A program made the translations under genes and the position numbers. This document shows positions 53,579-60,380 of a stretch of 64,000 nt of DNA, in pieces. This DNA comes from an uncultured Fibrobacter sp. (GTDB taxonomy: Bacteria; Fibrobacterota; Fibrobacteria; Fibrobacterales; Fibrobacteraceae). The DNA lies in assembly GCA_946414075.1 (NCBI GenBank), contig CAMKNA010000001.1, forward strand, positions 1-64,000, in the 5' to 3' direction. Numbering within the stretch: the first letter of the stretch is position 1; every line of letters starts with the position of its first letter. Below the pieces are notes generated by a model. The model had not been told where the DNA came from, did no database searches, and was given only the letters and a program-made list of their open reading frames with translations.

Positions 53579-54592
53579 TTACCGGCAAAAACGCATTACT
53601 GGTTCATCAACCGTTTTGACCTCAACATTAGTACACTTTACTTTATCCGACCTAAACAAAACAAGGTTCTTTCCACCATGATGAACTGCACTATTAAACA
53701 TCACCCCATCCGCTCCACTTGTTTTTATATACTCGCAGATATACTGCGTAGGAACATACTCTATCTCTTTAATACCATAACGATGAACCGGTTTAGACAA
53801 ATCCAATCCAATTTGTTTTTTCAGCAAAAACTCGCGTACCGTCTCGAATAACTTCTCCTTACCTTCGTAAATATCATCTAAAAGCAATGGTTTATAGTTA
53901 AAATCGACAACGTTTAAATTCTCTTTAATAACAAACTTACCAACAGACAATAAATCTCCGTGAGCAGCTCGTAACTCATATATAGTCGTATCAGCTTTAT
54001 CTGTTAGATAAAGACACGGAATCCCATATGGATTCACACGACCTGCACGGGCTTTTTCACGAGGAGGCATTCCGAGTTCTTTCTTCTTCTTATAGAGCTT
54101 ATTCGCACTCTCATTTATGCGCCCTCTAAAAAAGATAGAACCTTTCTTAATCACAGCAAATTTAGATGCAAAATACTTATCCCAAGACTCATCTTCTGGA
54201 TTAATTGAGGGAAAATAACGAAATTCTTCAACTACGCCCTTTTTCATTTTCATCCAAGATGTCAGGGCAGAAGAAACTTCACTTGAATAACTTACTTTAT
54301 CTGTAAGTAAAAAACTATTTCCAGACAATTGAATAACACACTGCAAAATTCTCTTTGCAACACTTTCATTTGAAAAAATGGAAAAATCACGTTCAATCAG
54401 AAGAACTACATTTTCACCCCTTTGATTCTTTGAGAAAAGCGACAGCAATTGCCGTAACGGAGAAAGAAAAATAGAGAAATCAACGGTTTTTGCCTTTTTG
54501 CCGCAGAAGGAACAACTGCAAAATCTTTTCCGCTCTAATTTGAACCGATTCTTCCAATCTTCAGCCTTAAAGCAATCTGCACAAATTCTCAT
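53579..54592 (-). CDS. RES-domain protein with zinc-ribbon N-terminus
   Basis: 337 residues. The N-terminus has two Cys pairs (CADC and CSFCGKKAK). The C-terminal half is a RES domain: IFFRGRINESANKLYKKKKE, MPPREKARAGRVNPYGIPCL, YLTDKADTTIYELRA, then VPTQYICEYIKTSGADGVMF. RES proteins degrade NAD+ as toxins in other systems. Here the gene is the last of an sce7726-sce7725-RES operon, 2 bp after sce7725. NADase activity is a family inference. Confidence 0.82.
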   Translation of the reverse strand: MRICADCFKAEDWKNRFKLERKRFCSCSFCGKKAKTVDFSIFLSPLRQLLSLFSKNQRGENVVLLIERDFSIFSNESVAKRILQCVIQLSGNSFLLTDKVSYSSEVSSALTSWMKMKKGVVEEFRYFPSINPEDESWDKYFASKFAVIKKGSIFFRGRINESANKLYKKKKELGMPPREKARAGRVNPYGIPCLYLTDKADTTIYELRAAHGDLLSVGKFVIKENLNVVDFNYKPLLLDDIYEGKEKLFETVREFLLKKQIGLDLSKPVHRYGIKEIEYVPTQYICEYIKTSGADGVMFNSAVHHGGKNLVLFRSDKVKCTNVEVKTVDEPVMRFCR

Positions 54593-54594
54593 GT

Positions 54595-55563
54595 TTAATC
54601 ATCCTCCCTCAAAAGATGATCAACAAGTTGAATATGGTGCTTTATGGATATTTTCTTGATACTCCCCAATCCTGGATAATGACCATTTTCCATAAAATGG
54701 ACCAATTCATCAACAGCACCTGTTTTTTCCCACCGTTTTGCAAAAAACTTCTTTGCTTTCTCTGCCGCTTCTGCAAACTTTTTCTGAATATTTTCTCGAC
54801 CATTAGAATTTGAATCTGACAAAAAATGACGGACTCTAATTTCGTCATCTTTGCCAACATAAGTCAGATGTATCGCCACAACATAAGGCAAAGCTCCACC
54901 GTCTGCCAAATCCTTTGTTAGAAGCGTATAATCCGAAAAACCAGCATAATGATCTTCTTTATAGAAGATATACTCCTCAGAAAAAAGCTGGTCTTCATTA
55001 TTAGGGGATTCCCTAGTATTACGATAATCATTATTCCGCTTTACTTGAGGAAATTTATCATCTATACGAATCAAATCTAATTTTACATGCATACGCTGGA
55101 TTTTACGCATATTCATTTTTGATTCAGGTGAAACAAGATACTTAACATTTCCAGAATTAATCAAGTCACGAATTTTTTCCAAATCCACATCCTCTTGAGC
55201 AATCAGCATCACCTCTTTTAATTTATATTCTCTAATAAGTCGTTTTGCCAAATCAATATTGGAATCAATCAAGAAAGCCGGAATCCAGGAAGCATCCGCG
55301 TATTCCTGAACAAAATTCAAAAAAAACTGTGCAAATTTTCCTGAATTCCGTCCAAATTCGCCTCGAAATGGATTTAGTATCAATGCAAACCTCATACCGC
55401 ATTCTAGCATAGCCGAAAAAGCACTCTGATTTGCAGAAGCATCGTCCTTAAGCGGTTCAAGAATCGGACAAATATGACTATAATCAGGCAAAGCACCCTT
55501 TTTTGATAATTCACGAAGTGCCAACAGTTCAAACTGCTTACCTCTCAAGTACGGATAGTACAT
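54595..55563 (-). CDS. sce7725 family protein
   Basis: 322 residues. The start MYYPYLRGKQFELLALRELS and the barrel-like pattern (FALILNPFRGEFG, IPAFLIDSN) fit the sce7725 family, usually found beside sce7726. Function unknown. Gap of 9 bp to the upstream gene and 2 bp to the downstream RES gene. Confidence 0.82.
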   Translation of the reverse strand: MYYPYLRGKQFELLALRELSKKGALPDYSHICPILEPLKDDASANQSAFSAMLECGMRFALILNPFRGEFGRNSGKFAQFFLNFVQEYADASWIPAFLIDSNIDLAKRLIREYKLKEVMLIAQEDVDLEKIRDLINSGNVKYLVSPESKMNMRKIQRMHVKLDLIRIDDKFPQVKRNNDYRNTRESPNNEDQLFSEEYIFYKEDHYAGFSDYTLLTKDLADGGALPYVVAIHLTYVGKDDEIRVRHFLSDSNSNGRENIQKKFAEAAEKAKKFFAKRWEKTGAVDELVHFMENGHYPGLGSIKKISIKHHIQLVDHLLREDD

Positions 55564-55572
55564 GATACCCCC

Positions 55573-56442
55573 CTAGATATGTATGGGCTGACTATATATT
55601 TCGTTTAATTTGGCAAAATTCTTATCGTTCAGGTCCATGGCCAGACAAAATTGACGAGCCGACTTAGGAACACTTTTTAATCTTTGCGTAATATTCTTTC
55701 TCTTTTTGACAACTTCAAGAAACAAACAGTGCAGTTCGTCCGATGTCAAGCGGCTAAGCAAATCCTTACAAGCATCGAATATTTCAAAGCAAGAAACATC
55801 AGGCAGAAAGCCGTAAGCCTGCTTTGTCATCCACTTATACTCATCGCACCTAACAGTTGACATCAAAACATTTATGTCAACAGAGGTATTCCTGCGAGCA
55901 TCTCGACGCGATTCTATCTTCAATGAACGATAGCCTCGTTTTACAGCAAGAACTCCGACTGATGGATCGACCATAGCCAAATAATAAGAAACCTGATCTT
56001 CTGGAACAACGATATAGCATTCTTCCATTATCTTGGAATATTCTTCTAATTGGGAAATTAAACGTTTCTCACTATCCAATTCAGTTTTTATTTCGAAGGC
56101 CTTACTTGCACCATTAAAAAGAGCCAAGTCTGCAATCGCAGAACCTATACGAAATTCACTAAACGCAATCGTATCCCTTAAAGAAAACTCTTTTATAAGC
56201 CATTCAGCAATAAAGGTATTCTTATAGACATACTCATTACAATAGTTCTTTTCAAGAATCCTGTAAACGTAATTGAGATAGTCCCAATAAGTATACCTAA
56301 GAGCAATTAAGCCAGAATCGTACTTTCGTAATAAATAGTGAACAAGCGTATTGTCGTTATACTTCAAGGAACGCCGAACAACGCCTCCCGAAAAAAGAGA
56401 CGCATAGTAGTGAAGACGTTCAATGTCGTATATTTCCTTCAC
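55573..56442 (-). CDS. sce7726 family protein, predicted PD-(D/E)XK nuclease
   Basis: 289 residues, GTG start at 56442. The core EFRIGSAIADLALFNGASKA, then FEIKTELDSEKRLISQLEEY, has the E..D..E-X-K arrangement of a PD-(D/E)XK nuclease, as expected for sce7726. A -10-like TATTTT lies 6 nt before GTG and a 17-bp near-palindrome lies 25 bp upstream. First gene of the three-gene operon. Confidence 0.82.
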   Translation of the reverse strand: MKEIYDIERLHYYASLFSGGVVRRSLKYNDNTLVHYLLRKYDSGLIALRYTYWDYLNYVYRILEKNYCNEYVYKNTFIAEWLIKEFSLRDTIAFSEFRIGSAIADLALFNGASKAFEIKTELDSEKRLISQLEEYSKIMEECYIVVPEDQVSYYLAMVDPSVGVLAVKRGYRSLKIESRRDARRNTSVDINVLMSTVRCDEYKWMTKQAYGFLPDVSCFEIFDACKDLLSRLTSDELHCLFLEVVKKRKNITQRLKSVPKSARQFCLAMDLNDKNFAKLNEIYSQPIHI

Positions 56443-56466
56443 GCCCTAAAAAATACATAATTCATT

Positions 56467-56483
56467 TTGACATATTGTGACAA
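56467..56483. promoter_or_regulatory. Near-palindrome shared with the ATPase promoter
   Basis: TTGACATATTGTGACAA; on the minus strand TTGTCACAATATGTCAA, sharing TTGTCACAA with the perfect palindrome at 48978-48994. Both lie 23-25 bp before a start codon and are followed by ATGAATT and TGTATTTTT. It also overlaps a possible plus-strand -35 box (TTGACA, 56467-56472). Confidence 0.55.
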
Positions 56484-56590
56484 AATGGATGATTTATGGA
56501 AAAAAATGTTAAAACCAGCCCCAATAGGGCAATAAGGGGCGGCTTTGCCGCACCTAAACCATCAACAAACAAAAAGGAAAAGGTAAAACC

Positions 56591-56752
56591 ATGAAAACAC
56601 TTGGCTACATCTACGGAACAATCATCCGTGCAATGTCGAACGAAATAACTGCCGAACAAGCTCTGGATTTGATAAAGGCGGTGCTATCAGAACAAGGACA
56701 GGAAATTCTGCATGGACATATAACGCCCCATAAAAGCAGAAAGGAGGCGTAG
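56591..56752 (+). CDS. 53-residue protein on the plus strand
   Basis: ATG 56591 follows a purine-rich AAAAGGAAAAGG site. The product starts MKTLGYIYGTIIRAMSNEIT and ends HKSRKEA, mostly helical and basic. A strong terminator follows 10 bp after the stop. This is the only well-supported plus-strand gene in the island apart from the truncated transferase. It could be a small regulator or a type of toxin/antitoxin; no family recognised. Confidence 0.65.
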   Translation: MKTLGYIYGTIIRAMSNEITAEQALDLIKAVLSEQGQEILHGHITPHKSRKEA

Positions 56753-56762
56753 CCCCAAAAAT

Positions 56763-56806
56763 CCCAAAAAAGAGGGGTATCAGCCCCTCTTTTTGGGGAT
56801 TTTTCG
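56763..56806 (+). terminator. Strong terminator after the 53-residue gene
   Basis: CCCAAAAAAGAGGGG pairs with CCCCTCTTTTTGGG around a TATCAG loop, followed by ATTTTTCG. The stem is A/T-flanked on both sides and may work in both directions. Confidence 0.85.
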
Positions 56807-56815
56807 TACATTACC

Positions 56816-56847
56816 TGTCCCTCCCGGCCCTTCGGGCTTCGATCTCC
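56816..56847 (+). repeat. Structured dispersed repeat, copy D (right end only)
   Basis: Only the right third of the repeat is present: CCTCCCGGCCCTTCGGGCTT, then CGATCTCC. It keeps the small GCCC/GGGC hairpin and lacks the first hairpins. The related motif GTGGCTGGAGGCCTAACGC follows at 56887-56905. Confidence 0.7.
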
Positions 56848-57007
56848 CCAAAGGGGACCATAGCCCCTAAGGCAACAAGTCGCTAAGTGGCTGGAGGCCT
56901 AACGCAGATGGCGGGAAAACCCCTAAACCCGCCCCATTTTCCCTACATTTGGCCACAATTCCCGTATTTCGGGGAGCGTTTCCGCAAAACCAGGGGATAA
57001 GAGAAAA

Positions 57008-57287
57008 ATGAAGGTCATCCTGCCAGTCGCGGGCAAGGGCGAGCGCATGCGCCCCTACACCGGCAACCCGCCCAAATGCCTCCTGCCCGTGGGCGGCAAG
57101 ACCATCATCGGCCGGATCGTGGAGGACGCGCTCCTGCTCGGGCCCACGGAGACCCCGTTCATCACCGGGTACAAGGCGGAAGCCCTCGACGGGTTCCTGA
57201 AACGCAGGCCCGGACGGGGCCGCACCCGCACCGTGCTCCGGAGCGACCCGCAGGGCCTGGGGCAGGCGACAAGCCGGGACATTCGAC
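57008..57287 (+). pseudogene. Nucleotidyltransferase gene, truncated by repeat E
   Basis: The first about 93 residues match a sugar-nucleotide transferase: VILPVAGKGERMRPYTGNPP, then KCLLPVGGKTIIGRIVEDAL and SDPQGLGQA, with the G-X-G-X-R nucleotide loop and the KPLLP-like motif. A full enzyme has 230-350 residues; here the frame runs into repeat copy E. GC-rich, unlike neighbours. Probably a broken glucose-1-phosphate thymidylyl/uridylyltransferase-type gene. Confidence 0.8.
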
Positions 57288-57421
57288 GGGCGTTCCCCCG
57301 CTGCGCGGGGTCGGGCTCTCGTGGCATAAAATTGCGGCCTCACGCCGCAATTTTTCCGCCTAGAGGGCCGAGCGTGGGACACCAGCGGCCCTCCCGGCCC
57401 TTCGGGCTTCGATCTCTAACG
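57288..57421 (+). repeat. Structured dispersed repeat, copy E
   Basis: Full length. Hairpin 1: CCCCGC/GCGGGG. Hairpin 2: AAAATTGCGGC/GCCGCAATTTT (57328-57338 with 57344-57354), entirely different bases from copy C yet perfectly paired. Hairpin 3: GAGGGCCG/CGGCCCTC (57363-57370 with 57386-57393). Ends CTTCGATCTCTAACG. The truncated transferase abuts its left end. Confidence 0.9.
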
Positions 57422-57465
57422 TGGCTCCTCAGACATCGGCCCTGTAACACCCCATTTGCAAAAGT

Positions 57466-58302
57466 TTAGATAACAAAACACTGTTCCAGTTCTTCAGAAC
57501 TAAAATGATCTTTATCAAATAAAAATCGTATTTTTTCGTACACCTGCGGAAATTTTTGATTGATTTCATTCAAAATATCATTTTTGGTTCTGTTTCCACA
57601 GCGTCTCATTTCTTGCTCATACCATGTTTCAATTTTTCGAACTAAAAAATCCGCGAGATAAATAATCTGTCCATTATCATTTGAATACGATGCGTAATCA
57701 CATATAGTAGTATTGTTATGTTTTTTGCAATAACGGGTCTTATTTAACAGATCCATAAAATCATTTTTCAAAGCATTTAACAATACAGTCTTTTCTGCAG
57801 ATTTCGTGTTATCCGCAGACACTCTCCTATAATTGCCAACCTTTTCTTTCCACGTTTTTAAAGCCCCACGAATAGGTTGACATTCACTCCAATGTATATC
57901 GCTGAAATCAGTTTCATGAATAAAATTTCCTAAAGCCCCATGATCAAAAACTCCTCTAGAGACGTCCTTATCATGAATTATCAACAAAGGCATATTGCGA
58001 CTATAAGCCAAAGCCGCTTCAATTTGGTTCCACTCGGTCGCTAACTTCAGAGAAGATGTTATTTGAGCCCCCTTCAAAATACCTTTTTCCACAAGCAATT
58101 GAGGGTATCCCAGCACAATCATTCCCGAACAAGTATCTAATATTCGAAGAATTTCATCAAGCGGAGACTCATTGGGATAATCGGTAGTCCCTAATGTTCT
58201 CGGACAAATATCCATCATATCAAGCAAAGAACAAAAGACCTCTAGCCCTTGTTGCTGTTCTTGAGGAATATAAGTTGGACGACTTAAAAAAACATTTATC
58301 AC
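57466..58302 (-). CDS. TIR-like or deoxyribosyltransferase-like Rossmann protein
   Basis: 278 residues, GTG start at 58302 with AGGAT upstream. MINVFLSRPTYIPQEQQQGL near the N-terminus, DEILRILDTCSGMIVLGYPQ and ATEWNQIEAALAYSRNMPLL, then IIHDKDVSRGVFDHG, suggest a flavodoxin/TIR-like fold with an E in WNQIEAALA, as in nucleoside 2-deoxyribosyltransferase and TIR relatives that attack nucleotides. Function unproven. It pairs with the DUF4393 gene between repeats E and F. Confidence 0.6.
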   Translation of the reverse strand: MINVFLSRPTYIPQEQQQGLEVFCSLLDMMDICPRTLGTTDYPNESPLDEILRILDTCSGMIVLGYPQLLVEKGILKGAQITSSLKLATEWNQIEAALAYSRNMPLLIIHDKDVSRGVFDHGALGNFIHETDFSDIHWSECQPIRGALKTWKEKVGNYRRVSADNTKSAEKTVLLNALKNDFMDLLNKTRYCKKHNNTTICDYASYSNDNGQIIYLADFLVRKIETWYEQEMRRCGNRTKNDILNEINQKFPQVYEKIRFLFDKDHFSSEELEQCFVI

Positions 58303-58434
58303 AATTAAATCCTACTGATTATCTTCTTCCAATTATGTATTTTCTCAAACAGTCTTTCATCATTAATATAACCATTTTTTCCATTAACATCAATCTCGTT
58401 TAGAGACCTAAAATTTTTCACTTCTATGAGCGAA

Positions 58435-59202
58435 TTAATCCATGCAAACAGAACAAAACTTTCGTCCAAATTCCGTTATTTTAAAAACACTTTTCTTTTC
58501 AACAATTTTTTGCCCAGGTTGAACGTTAATCTTTTTACATCCAGGATGTTTCTTCAATTCTTCATAATATTCATCGTTGGTAAAATAACGATCTATTTCT
58601 ACATCAACCAAGCCATGCCGATGTAGATTGTCAAGATATTCAGGAAATTTTTGTGGATATTCACACCCTACACGATAGCAGATATCACTAAAATAAGGAA
58701 GAACATCTATTTCTCCAACAGAATCAATGGCTATACGAAATTTTATTATAGGCATCATACCACATTCTCTGATTTCTTTCAACATTTTAGCTTCATCAGA
58801 GCACAACTGTTTTATAATTTCAACAAATGCAGGGTGTTCATCAACAACATCTGAGTTCATTGAAGTACCCAACAGATTAGTAAACATCTCCCTCAATTCA
58901 GTCTTATGAGAATTATATGTCAATGCCATAAGTGTCGGCACAGCAATGCTTGGGTCTGGACTTTTTATTTTTTCGGGAGCAATTTTCTTTCTCGCAAAAT
59001 ATTCGGGAATGGCAACATCCAAATATGAAGCAATTTTGTCAAATCCCCATACCATGGCCGATATCGGAGATAACGCCATCTTTGTCACCCCCTGCAAAGC
59101 TTTACCCACCTCACTCAGTGCTGGGTGAGCAATATCATCGTATATAGCCTTAACAGGAACTTGTTTCCCGATTTCGCCACCAAATGATTCATTAACTGAC
59201 AT
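58435..59202 (-). CDS. DUF4393 (Abi-alpha) family protein
   Basis: 255 residues from ATG 59202 (AGGA upstream). IAHPALSEVGKALQGVTKMA, ISAMVWGFDKIASYL, IAVPTLMALTYNSHKTELRE, then MFTNLLGTSMN and EHPAFVEIIKQL are typical for DUF4393, called Abi-alpha after abortive infection. The C-terminal half looks winged-helix-like. Role in phage defence is known only for some relatives. It lies 132 bp upstream of the TIR-like gene on the same strand. Confidence 0.82.
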   Translation of the reverse strand: MSVNESFGGEIGKQVPVKAIYDDIAHPALSEVGKALQGVTKMALSPISAMVWGFDKIASYLDVAIPEYFARKKIAPEKIKSPDPSIAVPTLMALTYNSHKTELREMFTNLLGTSMNSDVVDEHPAFVEIIKQLCSDEAKMLKEIRECGMMPIIKFRIAIDSVGEIDVLPYFSDICYRVGCEYPQKFPEYLDNLHRHGLVDVEIDRYFTNDEYYEELKKHPGCKKINVQPGQKIVEKKSVFKITEFGRKFCSVCMD

Positions 59203-59516
59203 ACTTATCCTAAATGTAAGAAAGCTCTGTTTGATAATATAATCATTTTTTGGGACCAAGAGCAAACAAAATGACAATTACCAAAACAGAGATAAATAAG
59301 GCTAAGTAACCAGAAGAATGTCTTATTTCCTCGAAAGCCCCACCCCGTATCGCCGTTTTTACGCCAAAAACGACATTTTCGGGTCAAAACCGCGCTAGCC
59401 GAATCCTCGCCGCCTGAAAACGCACTCATCGGGCATCCGGATGCCCTCATCGAAAACACTCCCTCTCCAGAGGCTACGAGAATGTGTCCGCTGAGTTCGC
59501 CCACGGGGAGCGTTAC
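59203..59516. other. Left flank of repeat F, GC-rich unidentified fragment
   Basis: From about 59310 the DNA is GC-rich like the core genome. Frames open on both strands (plus: ATG near 59318 reading MSYFLESPTPYRRFYAKNDI; minus: VGELSGHILVASGEGVF) end quickly or run into the repeat. It looks like a piece of a core gene, but I cannot say which. Confidence 0.4.
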
Positions 59517-59649
59517 GGGCGTTCCCCCGCTGCGCAGGGTCGGGCTCTCGCGGCACGAAGCCGTGGCGTCACCCCACGGCTTCCCCGCCTAGAGGGCCGA
59601 GCGCAGGATACGAGCGACCCTCCCGGCCCTACGGGCTTCGATTACTAAT
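59517..59649 (+). repeat. Structured dispersed repeat, copy F
   Basis: Full length. Starts GGGCGTTCCCCCGCTGCGCA, same middle hairpin as copy C (GAAGCCGTGG/CCACGGCTTC), long stem GAGGGCCG with CGACCCTC (one mismatch), and ends CTTCGATTACTAAT. Confidence 0.88.
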
Positions 59650-59690
59650 ACGGAAGGCTAAAAACGTTGATTTTGAATTTATTCAAATAA

Positions 59691-60380
59691 TTATTGAAGA
59701 ATGCCATTAACAAAATTCATTTTATATTCTTTATTCTCACACAAAAAACTTTTAAAATCATAATTTTGACCATCAAAAGAAATTTTCCTTTGAACAAACA
59801 ACTCCAAAATAGGGAGTATCCCAGGAACATCACGACTATTTTTCCTCACATGATTTTTTATCATGTTTGGCATTCGAGAATTAATGAGTTCGCATTCTTT
59901 TTTTTGACAATCAGTTAACAATCTAGCCACGGCAAGATTATCGTATTCATCAGCAACAACACCAAGAAAGATTCTTTGTATATTTACAGAATAAAACGAA
60001 CAAACACTTCTTACATATCTTATTGAATCTCGCCATTGTTCAACCAAGTGCTTAATCACATCAACCCCATGGCCAATCGTTTCTTTTACATCGTACAAGT
60101 GGCAAATCGCCTCTTTCTCTTTTGTAATAAAATATGTATAAAAGAAATCGACCGCTTTGCGGCAATCATAATTGTTTTTACATTCTTTCCCCATTAAGCC
60201 ACAATCATCTGGCCCTGTTTTACAAGAGACCCATAAAATCTGTCCGTTCTTCTCACAAATTTTAAAAAGACATTCATTTTCAGCATCCGTTATTTTTGCC
60301 AAAGTGTTCTTTTTATCAACTACAAAACAAGAATTTTCCTTTTCAAACTGACTGGGGCCTTTAACTTTTACTTCAAGCAT
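59691..60380 (-). CDS. Partner of the second ATPase, with nuclease-like D..D-X-K core
   Basis: 229 residues from ATG 60380, which overlaps the ATPase stop by 8 bp; longer in-frame starts lie inside the ATPase gene. A Cys-rich segment (CKTGPDDCGLMGKECKNNYD) is followed by AVDFFYTYFITKEKEAICHL, then YDVKETIGHGVDVIKHLVEQ, the same D-X(n)-(D/E)-X-K plus helix pattern as in the two small partners at 47325 and 62255. Larger than those two and less certain as homologue. Confidence 0.55.
   Translation of the reverse strand: MLEVKVKGPSQFEKENSCFVVDKKNTLAKITDAENECLFKICEKNGQILWVSCKTGPDDCGLMGKECKNNYDCRKAVDFFYTYFITKEKEAICHLYDVKETIGHGVDVIKHLVEQWRDSIRYVRSVCSFYSVNIQRIFLGVVADEYDNLAVARLLTDCQKKECELINSRMPNMIKNHVRKNSRDVPGILPILELFVQRKISFDGQNYDFKSFLCENKEYKMNFVNGILQ

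Noticed and set aside
47134..59649. The repeats as classic integron attC sites
   Set aside because: The outer polarity is GTT..AAC rather than RYYYAAC..GTTRRRY, and no integrase gene is visible in the window.
47134..59649. The repeats as a CRISPR array
   Set aside because: Copies are 90-135 bp long, thousands of bases apart and separated by genes, not by short uniform spacers.
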